This document shows, in pieces, positions 15,134 to 23,872 of a stretch of 44,849 bases of DNA. A model generated the notes under the pieces. That model made no database searches and had not been told where the DNA came from. It saw only the letters and a list, made by a program, of their open reading frames with translations. A program made the translations under genes and the position numbers. The DNA comes from Acidimicrobiales bacterium (lineage in GTDB: Bacteria > Actinomycetota > Acidimicrobiia > Acidimicrobiales > AC-9). The stretch lies in NCBI GenBank assembly GCA_036491125.1, contig DASXCO010000124.1, forward strand, positions 1-44,849, given 5' to 3'. Numbering within the stretch: the first letter of the stretch is position 1; the number at the start of each line of letters is the position of its first letter.

Positions 15134-16303
15134 GTGAATCTCGTCGACATCGTCCTCCTGGTTCTCCTGATCGCCTCGATCGTCCACGGCGTTCGGCTCG
15201 GCGCTGCGATCCAGGTGCTGTCGTTCGGCGGCTTCTGGCTGGGTCTGTTCCTGGGCGCGCTGCTGGCGCCGACGATCGCCAACGCCGTGTCCGGCTCGGT
15301 CGCCAAGGCCACCGTCTCGCTCGTGGTCGTCTTCGGGATGGCGGCGATCCTCGGCGGCATCGGCCGCGTGTTCGGCGTCCGCCTCTGGCGCCTGCTCTCC
15401 CGGGCCCGGCTGGCCGCTGCCGACGCCGGACTGGGCGCCGTGATCGCCTTCGTCGCCACCCTGCTCGCCTCCTGGCTCGTGGCCAGCATCCTGGTCAGCG
15501 CCCCATCCCCCCGCTTGAGCGCGGAGATCCGCGGCTCGGCGATCCTCGGTGCGCTGGACGGGGTCCTGCCACCGGCCCCCTCGGTGTTCGCCCGCATCCA
15601 GAAGCTCATCAACACCGAGGGCTTCCCCACCGTCTTCGCCCAACTGCCGCCCGCCACCACGGGCCCGGTCGCCTTGCCGACGGCGCCGGCCCTGCGAGCG
15701 GCCACGCTGGCCGCGTCGCCATCCACCGTGAAGGTGCAGGGCGTCGGGTGTGGGCAGATCCAGGAGGGCTCCGGCTTCGTCGTGGCGCCGAACCTGGTGG
15801 TCACCAACGCCCACGTGGTCGCCGGCATTCTCAGCCCCAGGGTCTACGACCAGGCCGGGTCCCACCGCAGCGTGCCCGTCCTCTTCGACCCCGCCTTCGA
15901 CCTCGCCGTGCTGCGCACGACCGGGCTCAACGACCCGCCCTTACGCCTGATGGCCAACAACGTGGGGCGAGGCACCCAGGGGGCCGTCCTCGGCTTCCCC
16001 GGGGGTGGGCCCTTCGACGTCGAGCCGGCCGGGGTGCTGCAGGAGTTCGACGCCACCGGACGTGACATCTACGGACAGGGTCTCACCACCCGGCCGGTCT
16101 ACGAGCTGCAGGCGGTGGTCCGGCCGGGCAACTCCGGCGGCCCGCTGGTCGAGCCGGACGGCACCGTGATCGGCGTGGTCTTCTCCCGCTCGGCTTCCGA
16201 TCCCAACATCGGCTACGCCCTCGCCTCGCCCGGAGTTGGCACGAGGGTCCACCAGGCCGAGGCCACGACGACCCCGAGCGGCACCGGCGCCTGCGCCGGC
16301 TGA
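15134..16303 (+). CDS. marP: MarP-like membrane-anchored serine protease (CvpA plus trypsin domain)
   Basis: 389 residues. Four hydrophobic helices form a CvpA/colicin-V-production-like N-terminus (VDIVLLVLLIASIVHGVRLG to about residue 125), followed by a periplasmic linker and a chymotrypsin-fold protease from about 195. The catalytic triad is H227 (VTNAHVV), D256 (FDLAVL) and S334 (RPGNSGGPL). MarP of Mycobacterium tuberculosis (Rv3671c) has the same layout and is needed for acid and oxidative resistance through cleavage of RipA. The start is GTG 15134. Cys residues near 210 and the C-terminus could form disulfides. The nth and NUDIX neighbours common in mycobacteria are absent. Confidence 0.85.
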   Translation: MNLVDIVLLVLLIASIVHGVRLGAAIQVLSFGGFWLGLFLGALLAPTIANAVSGSVAKATVSLVVVFGMAAILGGIGRVFGVRLWRLLSRARLAAADAGLGAVIAFVATLLASWLVASILVSAPSPRLSAEIRGSAILGALDGVLPPAPSVFARIQKLINTEGFPTVFAQLPPATTGPVALPTAPALRAATLAASPSTVKVQGVGCGQIQEGSGFVVAPNLVVTNAHVVAGILSPRVYDQAGSHRSVPVLFDPAFDLAVLRTTGLNDPPLRLMANNVGRGTQGAVLGFPGGGPFDVEPAGVLQEFDATGRDIYGQGLTTRPVYELQAVVRPGNSGGPLVEPDGTVIGVVFSRSASDPNIGYALASPGVGTRVHQAEATTTPSGTGACAG

Positions 16304-16353
16304 GCGTGTCGGCGGCGTCGCCGCTGGTACCACCGGCTCGGGCAGGCCGTCGG

Positions 16354-16359
16354 TAAGGT
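16354..16359 (+). promoter_or_regulatory. Leaderless -10 element (TAAGGT) of the GH15 gene
   Basis: TAAGGT lies 6 bases before GTG 16366, with no ribosome-binding sequence between. Confidence 0.5.
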
Positions 16360-16365
16360 TGCCCC

Positions 16366-18162
16366 GTGGCCCTGCGCATCGAGGACTACGGGATCATCGG
16401 CGACACCCACACGGCGGCGCTGGTCGGGCGCGATGGCTCGATCGACTGGTTGTGTGTTCCCCGCTTCGACTCCGGGGCGTGCTTCGCCAAGCTCCTGGGC
16501 GACGAGGGGAACGGCTACTGGCGGCTCGCCCCGGCGGGGCCGGTGCGCGCCACCCGACGCCGCTACCGGGGCGACTCTCTGGTGCTCGAGACCGAGTTCG
16601 ACACCGACGAGGGGACGGTCCGCCTCGTGGACTGCATGCCGGTGCGGGAGGAGTACCCCGAGGTGACCCGGCTGGTGGAAGGGGTCCGAGGCCGGGTCGC
16701 GATGCGAATGGAGCTGGTGATCAGGTTCGACTACGGACGCATCCTGCCCTGGGTGCGACGGGTCGACGGACGGCTCGTCGCCACCGCCGGCCCCGAGGCG
16801 GTCTCCCTGTGGACGCCTCTCCACACCCGAGGCGAGAACTTCACCACGGTCACCGACTTCTCGATCGGAGAGGGGCAGCGGGTCCCCTTCGTGTTCATCT
16901 CGTACCCCTCGAACGAGTCGCCCCCCCGTCCGTCGGATGCGCACTACGTCGTCCTGGAGAGCGAGCAGTACTGGCAGAACTGGTCGGACGCCTGCAACTA
17001 CACCGGGCGATGGGGTGAGGAGGTCGGCCGCTCGCTGCTCACGCTCAAGGCGCTTACCTACGCGCCGACCGGCGGCATCGTGGCCGCCGCCACCACGTCG
17101 CTGCCGGAGCAGCTGGGCGGGATACGCAACTGGGACTACCGCTACTGCTGGCTCCGCGATGCCACCCTCACCCTCGACTCGCTCATGGTGGCCGGCTACC
17201 AGGAGGAAGCGGAGTCGTGGCGGGACTGGCTCCTGCGGGCCGTGGCCGGCGACCCGGCCGATCTCCAGATCATGTATGGGCCGGGCGGCGAGCGCCGGCT
17301 GGACGAGTACGAGGTCAGCTGGCTGGGCGGCTACGAGGGAGCGAGTCCTGTGCGGGTGGGCAACGCCGCGTCCGACCAGTACCAGCTCGACGTCTACGGC
17401 GAGGTGATGGACGCCCTCTACCTCGCCCGGGAGCGCGACATCGATCCCGTCCCGGCGGCGTGGGATCTCCAGCTCGAGCTGATGGAGTTCCTCGAGACGG
17501 GATGGCGTGAGCCCGACGACGGCATCTGGGAGATGCGCGGCCCGCGACGCCACTTCACCCATTCCAAGATGATGGCGTGGGTGGCCATGGACCGGGCCAT
17601 CAAGAGCGTCGAGCGCTTCCCCCGGGTCGAGGGTCCGGTCGACAAGTGGAAGGCGTTGCGCCAGGAGATCCACGACGAGGTGTGCGCCAAGGGCTGGAAC
17701 GCTGATCTGGGTGCCTTTACGCAGTACTACGGGGGAGATGAGCTCGACGCCAGCCTCCTCATGATGGCGCTGGTGGGGTTCCTTCCGGCGACCGACGCCC
17801 GGGTGTCGGGAACGATCGACGCGATCTCGCGCCAGCTGATGGTCGACGGCCTCGTCCTGCGCTACAAGGCGGAGAGCTCGTCCCATGTCGACGGCCTGAC
17901 CGGAGGAGAAGGGGCCTTTCTTCCCTGCACCTTCTGGCTGGCCCAGAACCTCGCCCTCAGCGGGCGCGAGACCGAGAGTCTGGCGCTGTTCGAGCGGCTG
18001 CTGGGACTGGCCAACGACCTGGGCCTCTTCGCCGAGGAGTACGACACCAAGGCAGGCCGCCAGGTGGGCAACTTCCCCCAGGCCTTCACCCACATGTCAC
18101 TGGTGAGCGCCGCCCAGAGCCTGTCGGACGTCCACAGCCGGGACTCCGCCAAGGCCAAGTAG
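16366..18162 (+). CDS. Glycoside hydrolase family 15 protein (glucoamylase/trehalase-like)
   Basis: 598 residues. The N-terminal beta domain starts IEDYGIIGDTHTAALVGRDGSIDWLCVPRFDS, the signature of this actinobacterial group, and an (alpha/alpha)6 barrel follows. NWDYRYCWLRDATLTLDSL is the conserved substrate pocket. GIWEMRGPRRHFTHSKMMAWVAMDRA holds the candidate general acid Glu, and GGEGAFLPCTFWLAQNLAL the general base. Family members hydrolyse alpha-glucosidic bonds, and actinobacterial versions include trehalases, so turnover of trehalose or alpha-glucan is likely. No signal peptide, so cytoplasmic. GTG 16366 is a leaderless start. The gene stands alone. Confidence 0.9.
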   Translation: MALRIEDYGIIGDTHTAALVGRDGSIDWLCVPRFDSGACFAKLLGDEGNGYWRLAPAGPVRATRRRYRGDSLVLETEFDTDEGTVRLVDCMPVREEYPEVTRLVEGVRGRVAMRMELVIRFDYGRILPWVRRVDGRLVATAGPEAVSLWTPLHTRGENFTTVTDFSIGEGQRVPFVFISYPSNESPPRPSDAHYVVLESEQYWQNWSDACNYTGRWGEEVGRSLLTLKALTYAPTGGIVAAATTSLPEQLGGIRNWDYRYCWLRDATLTLDSLMVAGYQEEAESWRDWLLRAVAGDPADLQIMYGPGGERRLDEYEVSWLGGYEGASPVRVGNAASDQYQLDVYGEVMDALYLARERDIDPVPAAWDLQLELMEFLETGWREPDDGIWEMRGPRRHFTHSKMMAWVAMDRAIKSVERFPRVEGPVDKWKALRQEIHDEVCAKGWNADLGAFTQYYGGDELDASLLMMALVGFLPATDARVSGTIDAISRQLMVDGLVLRYKAESSSHVDGLTGGEGAFLPCTFWLAQNLALSGRETESLALFERLLGLANDLGLFAEEYDTKAGRQVGNFPQAFTHMSLVSAAQSLSDVHSRDSAKAK

Positions 18163-18211
18163 GGAACACCTGGCAAGCGCGATGCCCGTCGTGCCATCGC
18201 ACCCGCCACGC

Positions 18212-18217
18212 TAACGT
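18212..18217 (+). promoter_or_regulatory. Leaderless -10 element (TAACGT) of the MBL gene
   Basis: TAACGT lies 8 bases before ATG 18226. The in-frame GTG at 18220 is only 2 bases away, which argues against it as start. Confidence 0.5.
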
Positions 18218-18225
18218 CGGTGGTC

Positions 18226-19146
18226 ATGGCGACGACCATCGCGCCGGGGGTGACCGAGATCGACACCCGGCTCGGAGGCTGGGACCACGTCACCGCCGGC
18301 TATCTGATCGGCGGGCCGGCGCCGGTGCTGGTGGAGACCGGCAGCCAGAGCTCGGTCCCCGTCCTCCTCGCCGCCCTGGACGAGCTCGGGATGGCTGCGG
18401 ACGACCTGGCCGGCGTCGCTGTCACCCACATCCACCTCGATCACGCCGGCGGGGTCGGCGACGTGGCCAAGGCGTTCCCGCGGGCGACCGTCTACGTGCA
18501 CGAGAAGGGTGCTCGTCACCTGGTCGACCCGGCACGGCTGGTCGACTCGGCCTCCCGCGTCTACGGCGACCTCCTCGACTCCCTCTACGGTCGCCTCGAC
18601 CCGACTCCGTCGGAGCGGATCCATGTCCTTGGCGACGGAGAGGCGATCCCGGTCGGCGACGGCCGGGTCCTCACGGCGATCGACTCACCCGGTCACGCCC
18701 GGCACCATCTGGGCCTGCACGACTCCCAGAGCGGGATCCTGTTCGCCGGTGACGCCGTCGGCGTGCGGCTGCCCGACGCGGGCGTGCTGCGTCCAGCCGC
18801 GCCGCCTCCTGATTTCGACCTCGACCTGGCCCTGCGCTCGCTCCACCGCTTCGCCGAGCGTCGGCCCGCGGCGCTGGCGTTGGCCCACTACGGCGTCCTG
18901 TCCGAGCCGGAGGACCTGCTGGCCGAGGCGGAGGTGACCCTCCGAGCGTGGGCGGAGGAGGCCGAGCGGGCCTGGCGCCAGGGCCATGACATCGCGGAGG
19001 CTCTGAGCAGCGCCTTCGGCGCCGATCTCGATGCGGTCGACCCGACCCAGCGAGAGAAGCTGGAGACGCTCAACGGGGTTCACTCGAACGCGGCGGGGTT
19101 GAGGCGGTGGCTAGAGTCCCGCCCGGAGCCGGAGCAGCCGACCTGA
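18226..19146 (+). CDS. MBL-fold metallo-hydrolase
   Basis: 306 residues. Metal motif VTHIHLDHAGGVGDV (HxHxDH) with the later ligands SPGHARHHLGLHD and FAGDAVGV, and a last His in LALAHYGVL, matches a complete binuclear zinc or iron site. The C-terminal helical extension (VTLRAWAEEAERAWRQGHD) is typical of a glyoxalase-II-like group of unknown substrate. Cytoplasmic, no signal. ATG 18226 was chosen over GTG 18220 from the -10 spacing. The gene is followed 52 bases later by the cupredoxin gene, which has its own ribosome site. Confidence 0.88.
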   Translation: MATTIAPGVTEIDTRLGGWDHVTAGYLIGGPAPVLVETGSQSSVPVLLAALDELGMAADDLAGVAVTHIHLDHAGGVGDVAKAFPRATVYVHEKGARHLVDPARLVDSASRVYGDLLDSLYGRLDPTPSERIHVLGDGEAIPVGDGRVLTAIDSPGHARHHLGLHDSQSGILFAGDAVGVRLPDAGVLRPAAPPPDFDLDLALRSLHRFAERRPAALALAHYGVLSEPEDLLAEAEVTLRAWAEEAERAWRQGHDIAEALSSAFGADLDAVDPTQREKLETLNGVHSNAAGLRRWLESRPEPEQPT

Positions 19147-19198
19147 GGCGGCAGGACCCGGAATTCACTCTGGACATGGGGCTTGGGAGGATGAGGCG

Positions 19199-19573
19199 AT
19201 GAACGGTCACCGGCTGACACTGATCGCAGCCACGATCGCCCTGGCGGCAACGGCGGCCTGCTCGTCGGTCCAGAACATCCCGGTCCAGTCGGCGTCCGGG
19301 TCGTCAGACTCCCCGCCCGCAGGCGGACCGGTGGCGGCGACGGTCACGCTGGTCAACACCAGCTTTGCGCCGGCGGTCGTGGCCATCAGCGCGGGCCAGA
19401 CCGTCGAGTGGAAGTGGGACGACGGTCAGGTCCCCCACAACGTGACCTTCGACACGTTCCACAGCACGACCAAGGTCGCCGGCACCTACTTCCACACCTT
19501 CAACACGCCGGGCGTCTACAGCTACCGCTGCACCATCCACATCAACATGACCGGTACCGTCGTCGTCAGCTGA
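19199..19573 (+). CDS. Cupredoxin-domain lipoprotein
   Basis: 124 residues. A lipoprotein signal peptide ends in ATAACSS, so Cys 21 would carry the lipid, followed by a Ser/Gly/Pro linker. The blue-copper domain has the ligands His (QVPHNVTF) and the compact Cys-x2-His-x2-Met loop (YRCTIHINM), the loop length of amicyanin rather than the longer plastocyanin loop. It should be a membrane-anchored type-1 copper electron carrier. GGGAGG (19185-19190) gives a good ribosome site. It lies 130 bases before narK on the same strand; a respiratory link is conceivable but unproved. Confidence 0.88.
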   Translation: MNGHRLTLIAATIALAATAACSSVQNIPVQSASGSSDSPPAGGPVAATVTLVNTSFAPAVVAISAGQTVEWKWDDGQVPHNVTFDTFHSTTKVAGTYFHTFNTPGVYSYRCTIHINMTGTVVVS

Positions 19574-19664
19574 GCACCGGGGTTAGGTGACGCGGGCATT
19601 TCCGCCTGCTCACACGATCGAGCGGGTGGCAGTGAGCAGGCTGATGTGCGGATACAAAGGCTCC

Positions 19665-19680
19665 GTAACCCGGCCGAAAC
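19665..19680 (+). promoter_or_regulatory. GlnR-type box upstream of narK
   Basis: GTAAC (19665-19669), six bases, GAAAC (19676-19680): an exact match to the core GTnAC-n6-GAAAC unit bound by actinobacterial GlnR. It is 24 bases before the narK ATG and would overlap the -35 region of a weak -10 (TTGAGT, 19691-19696). Only one a/b pair is clear, whereas strong GlnR sites often have two. Confidence 0.6.
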
Positions 19681-19703
19681 ATGCCTCCGCTTGAGTACCT
19701 GGC

Positions 19704-21260
19704 ATGACCGATACGCACCTCTCGCGACAGCGACCGACCGCGCCGCCCGCGTCCGCCGGCCCGACGGCATCCGGGTGGCGAGGTCGCTGGATCGATCACT
19801 GGCGGCCGGACGACGAACTGTTCTGGTCGACCGGTGGCGAGAAGATCGCCCGCAAGAACCTCGCGTTATCGATGTTCGCCGAGCACCTCGGCTTCAGCAT
19901 ATGGGTGATCTGGACGATCGTCGTCCTCAACCTCGCCAACATCGGCATCAAATTGTCAGTGTCCGAGCTCTTCCTGCTCACGTTGGTTCCGAACCTGATC
20001 GGCTCGATGCTGCGCATCCCCTACACCTTCGCCATCCCGCGCTTCGGCGGGCGGGCGTGGACCACGGTGAGCGCGGCGCTCCTGTTCGTGCCGACCTTGC
20101 TGCTCGCCATCGTGGTGCCCAGCGGTTGGCTGCTGCACCAGACCCACGACACGCAGCTGTGGGTGCTGTTCCTGTGCGCGGCGACGGCGGGTGTCGGTGG
20201 TGGCAACTTCTCGTCTTCGATGGCCAACATCTCGTTCTTCTATCCGGAGCGCAAGAAGGGCTGGGCCCTCGGTCTGAACGCCGCCGGCGGCAACCTGGGC
20301 GTCGCCACTGCCCAGCTCTTCGTCCCGCTCGTCGTCATCGTCGGCATCCCGGCGGCGGCCGTGAAATTGACCAAGCACCACGTGCACATGGCCTACGCGG
20401 GCCTGATATGGCTTCCACTGATCGCGCTCGCCGTGGGGGGCGCCTGGCTGTATATGGACAGCCTCAGAGAAGCCAGGGCGGACAAGAGGTCCTACGTGGC
20501 GTCGCTCCGCTACCCCCACACGTGGATCATGTCGTTCCTCTACATCGGGACCTTCGGCTCGTTCATCGGATTCTCGTTCGCTCTCCCGCTCGTCATCAAG
20601 AACACGTTTCCCGAGTTCCTCGCCCATCATTCCTTCATCGCCAACTACCTCGCCGGCCTGGGGTTCATGGGTGCCCTCGTGGGGTCGCTCGCCCGGCCCA
20701 TCGGCGGGTGGCTGTCGGACAGGGTGGGAGGGGCGCGTGTCACCCTCGCCGTCTTTGTCGGGATGGCGGTCTTCACCATCTTCGCCATCGACGGCGTCCA
20801 AACCCGAAGCTTCGGCCTGTTCTTCGGCGCCTACATGGTGATCTTCCTGCTCGCGGGTGTAGGCAACGGGTCGACGTACAAGATGATCCCGAACATCTTC
20901 TCGCTTCTCGGCCGCAAGGAAGCCTTCGACAAGGGCATCGACGTGAAGGATGCCGCCGTCGAGTTCAAGCGGCGGGCCGCGGCCGTCATCGGCATCGCCG
21001 GCGCCATCGGCGCCTTCGGAGGCGTGCTCATCCAGGTCGCGTTCCGCCAGGCCAGCCTGGACGTGTCAGCTCTCGTGACGGCAGCGAAGACGCCGGCCGC
21101 GAAGGTCGCCGTCGCCGCGGCCCACTCGGACTGGTCGGTCCCCGCCCTCTGGGTGTTCGTCGGTGCCTACGCCGTCTTCGCCCTGGTCACGGTCGCCGTG
21201 TACGTGCTTCCCAGCAGCGGCCGGGTGAAGAGCCGCAGCCTTGCCGACGCCTCGGTGTGA
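19704..21260 (+). CDS. narK: Nitrate/nitrite transporter, NarK/NNP family of the major facilitator superfamily
   Basis: 518 residues with twelve predicted membrane helices. Both nitrate signatures are visible: GVGGGNFSSSMANISFFYPE followed by KKGWALGLNAAGGNLGV in helix 5, and AGVGNGSTYKMIPNIF in helix 11. The Arg residues for substrate binding fall in LRIPYTF and LARPIGGWLSDR. The cytoplasmic N-terminus (about 45 residues) has WIDHWRPDDELFW. It imports nitrate or exchanges it for nitrite. With nirBD and the NnaR-like gene 13 kb away and a GlnR box in front, it belongs to nitrogen assimilation. No nitrate reductase gene is in the window. Confidence 0.94.
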   Translation: MTDTHLSRQRPTAPPASAGPTASGWRGRWIDHWRPDDELFWSTGGEKIARKNLALSMFAEHLGFSIWVIWTIVVLNLANIGIKLSVSELFLLTLVPNLIGSMLRIPYTFAIPRFGGRAWTTVSAALLFVPTLLLAIVVPSGWLLHQTHDTQLWVLFLCAATAGVGGGNFSSSMANISFFYPERKKGWALGLNAAGGNLGVATAQLFVPLVVIVGIPAAAVKLTKHHVHMAYAGLIWLPLIALAVGGAWLYMDSLREARADKRSYVASLRYPHTWIMSFLYIGTFGSFIGFSFALPLVIKNTFPEFLAHHSFIANYLAGLGFMGALVGSLARPIGGWLSDRVGGARVTLAVFVGMAVFTIFAIDGVQTRSFGLFFGAYMVIFLLAGVGNGSTYKMIPNIFSLLGRKEAFDKGIDVKDAAVEFKRRAAAVIGIAGAIGAFGGVLIQVAFRQASLDVSALVTAAKTPAAKVAVAAAHSDWSVPALWVFVGAYAVFALVTVAVYVLPSSGRVKSRSLADASV

Positions 21261-21268
21261 CGACGTTG

Positions 21269-21964
21269 CTATGTCAGGGGCTCGGAGGTGGTGCTGAACG
21301 CGGGCCGGAGATGGGCGGCGTCGTTGTAGCCGCGGATGACCCAGCGTTCTCCCGTCACGACGAGGTGGGAGATGGCGCCATTGTCCGACCCCGTGAAGGC
21401 GAGTGCCCGGGACCCGCACGCCTGGGCGAGGATCTGGCCGATCGTCCCACCATGGCTGAACACGGCGACGCACTGGTCATGGTGGCGGTCGGCGATCCTC
21501 TCGACCGCGCCCCGGACCCTGGCGGCAAACGCCTGAGCGGGCTCCGCGCCGGGGATGATGTCCCAGCGCTGCTCGGCGAACACCCGCGGCAGGATGGGAT
21601 GTCCCTCGGCGACGTGGCGGCGTAGGGCGCCGCCCTCCCATTCCCCGAGGTAGACCTCCCGCAGGTCGGGTTCGACGATCGGCGACAGCCCGAGGCGCTC
21701 GGCGAGGGGGGCCGCCGTCTGGACCGTGCGGCGCAGGGTCGTGACGTAGATGGCGGTGATGTCTTCCGCCTGAAGCCGCCCCGCCACTCGCTGGGCCTGC
21801 TCGAAGCCCTCGGGGTGCAGGCCGGGATCGCCCTGGCCGTCCACCATGGCGAACGGCTCACCGGGGCGAGCCGGCTCGGACTCACCGTGCCGGATGAGCA
21901 GCAGCTCGGTCGCCCCTGACGGGCGGACGAAGCGACTTTGGCGGTACTCGTTGGTCTGGCTCAC
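21269..21964 (-). CDS. Histidine phosphatase (phosphoglycerate-mutase-like) family protein
   Basis: 231 residues. The catalytic RHG motif is in ELLLIRHGESEPA, the second Arg in LRRTVQTAAPLAERLG, the acidic residue in DLREVYLGEWEGG, and the second His in VAVFSHGGTIGQIL, so the active site is complete. Substrate is not predictable; relatives act on phosphosugars, phosphoserine or alpha-ribazole phosphate. The start is GTG 21964, with AGGAGCG upstream. It ends 8 bases from the convergent narK stop and is divergent from the kinase gene. Confidence 0.87.
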   Translation of the reverse strand: MSQTNEYRQSRFVRPSGATELLLIRHGESEPARPGEPFAMVDGQGDPGLHPEGFEQAQRVAGRLQAEDITAIYVTTLRRTVQTAAPLAERLGLSPIVEPDLREVYLGEWEGGALRRHVAEGHPILPRVFAEQRWDIIPGAEPAQAFAARVRGAVERIADRHHDQCVAVFSHGGTIGQILAQACGSRALAFTGSDNGAISHLVVTGERWVIRGYNDAAHLRPAFSTTSEPLT

Positions 21965-22120
21965 GGACGCTCCTGCGACTCGCCCTGGCGACGCAGCGCG
22001 GGGAGCGTAGCCGACGCATCTGCAGGCCAGGTCGGCGGCGGGCCGGATCGGGACCGGCACTTGCGGCGTCGGCGATTTGTCACCACCATGGCGGGCGTCG
22101 ACAGGGGGGGTTCTGGCCAA

Positions 22121-23743
22121 ATGGCTGCGTGGGTGCTGGCCCAGCGGTACGAGCTGCTGGAGCCCCTCGGCTCGGGTGCCATGGCCACCGTGTGGAGAGC
22201 CCACGACCGGCGTCTCAGCCGAGAAGTGGCCATCAAGGTGCTGAGCGAGCAGCTGGCCTCGAACCAGTCCTTCCGCGACCGCTTCGAACGCGAGGCGGTC
22301 AACGTGGCGTCGCTCAAGCACCCCAACGTCGTCACCGTCTACGACTCGGGGAGCGAGGGCGCGGCCTACTACATCATCATGGAGCTGGTCGAGGGCGAGT
22401 CGCTCCAGGCGCGGCTGACCGAATCGTCCCCCTACCTCTCGTTGCGTGAGGTGTCCGAGCTCGGCAAGGAGCTGCTCGCCGGCCTGGCCCACGCCCACGC
22501 CAAGGGCATCATCCACCGGGACATCAAGCCGGCGAACATCCTCATCACACAGGAGGGCACGGCCAAGCTGGCGGACTTTGGCATCGCCAGAGCGGCGAGC
22601 GACGTCCAGAGCATCACGGCCACCGGATCGTTCATCGGAACACCGTCGTACTCGTCGCCCGAGCAGCTGGGCAGCCGACCGGCCACGCCAACCACTGACC
22701 TGTACTCGCTCGGTTGCGTCCTCTACCACTGTCTCGCCGGGCACCCTCCCTTCGAAGCTGAGCTACCGGTCGGCGTCATCGCCCAGCATCTCGAGACGGC
22801 GCCGCCACCGCTGCGCCAGCAACGGCCCGAGGTCCCCCCGGGCCTGGAGGCGGTCGTGCTCAGGGCTCTCGAGAAGGATCCCGAACAGCGGTTCTCGTCG
22901 GCCGACGAGATGAGCCGGTCCCTGCTCGCCGCGGGCGGGGTGGCCGACAACGGGTCGACCGGTTCCCTCTCGACCATCGTCAAGGCGGCTGACGACAGCG
23001 GCGCTGCCGAGGAGATCTCCCAGTCCGCTGCTCCCGGTCGTCGGCTGCCGGCGGCCCTCGGAGGCCGGCGTCGGCGGTTGGCGTTCGTCCTCATCGCGGC
23101 GGTGGTCGTCGCCGTCGCGGTCGGCCTGTCGGTGACGTTCCTCTCGAGGAGCGGTGGTTCGACATCGGTCTCGTCCGGTCGCTCGACGACCGGCTCGACG
23201 ACCGCTGCGACCACCGCCACCACCGCCGGGGCCAGCACGACATCGGCGGCCTCCGCGGCCCTGCAGCCGCTGCTCGGCCAGTGGCAGACCGCTGTCACGT
23301 CGGGGCCGGTCAACTCCTCGCAGGGGTTGATCGCCGTGATCGCGCACGACACAACGTCGGTCAGCTCGACCGCGACGGTCTACGGGTTCTCCGGCGGCCG
23401 GTGGAACGTCCTCAGCTCCCAGGATCTCGGGTTCAACCTGATGGCCGGTACGCCGATCGTGTCGGGCACGGTCACCGGCGGCCCCGACCCCGACTTCCTC
23501 ATCCAGCAGGAGGAGGCGAGCCAGGCGGCGGGATCGGTGCTCAGCAGCCGCAGCGGCACGTGGCAGATCGTGCCCTTCCGCACCAGCGCCGGAGTCGTGA
23601 ACCAGGTGCAGGATCTGCACTTCAGCGACGGCCATCCCGTCTCGCAGACGAACACCTGCACGCCGAGCTGCGCCGCCGGTAACCAGGAGGCCGTCTCCTT
23701 CAACTACGACCCTGCCTCGCGCCAGTTCGTGCAGCAGCCGTAG
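22121..23743 (+). CDS. Membrane-anchored Ser/Thr protein kinase (PknB-type)
   Basis: 540 residues. Kinase domain about 8-275: glycine loop LGSGAMATVW, ATP-binding K39 in VAIKVL, catalytic HRDIKPANIL (D134), DFG at D152, and PSYSSPEQLG in the activation segment. A Pro/Ala linker leads to one transmembrane helix (about 319-342), then a Ser/Thr-rich stalk and an external domain of about 160 residues with two Cys (CTPSC). No PASTA motif is seen, so the ligand differs from that of PknB. ATG 22121 was preferred, with G-rich sequence about 10 bases upstream; ATG 22088 is possible. No partner phosphatase gene is adjacent. Confidence 0.9.
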   Translation: MAAWVLAQRYELLEPLGSGAMATVWRAHDRRLSREVAIKVLSEQLASNQSFRDRFEREAVNVASLKHPNVVTVYDSGSEGAAYYIIMELVEGESLQARLTESSPYLSLREVSELGKELLAGLAHAHAKGIIHRDIKPANILITQEGTAKLADFGIARAASDVQSITATGSFIGTPSYSSPEQLGSRPATPTTDLYSLGCVLYHCLAGHPPFEAELPVGVIAQHLETAPPPLRQQRPEVPPGLEAVVLRALEKDPEQRFSSADEMSRSLLAAGGVADNGSTGSLSTIVKAADDSGAAEEISQSAAPGRRLPAALGGRRRRLAFVLIAAVVVAVAVGLSVTFLSRSGGSTSVSSGRSTTGSTTAATTATTAGASTTSAASAALQPLLGQWQTAVTSGPVNSSQGLIAVIAHDTTSVSSTATVYGFSGGRWNVLSSQDLGFNLMAGTPIVSGTVTGGPDPDFLIQQEEASQAAGSVLSSRSGTWQIVPFRTSAGVVNQVQDLHFSDGHPVSQTNTCTPSCAAGNQEAVSFNYDPASRQFVQQP

Positions 23744-23859
23744 GGCCGCGGCTGTCGTCGGCGCCGCGGGCGGTGGATCGGTGGCGCTGCTGGTCCCGGG
23801 GCTTCCCCTGGAGGCAGCGCCTGCCGACGACCCGGGTGCGCTCCGCCCGAGGCGGACTC

Positions 23860-23865
23860 TAGGGT
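23860..23865 (+). promoter_or_regulatory. Leaderless -10 element (TAGGGT) of the XRE regulator gene
   Basis: TAGGGT lies 7 bases before ATG 23873. Confidence 0.5.
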
Positions 23866-23872
23866 TCAGGCG

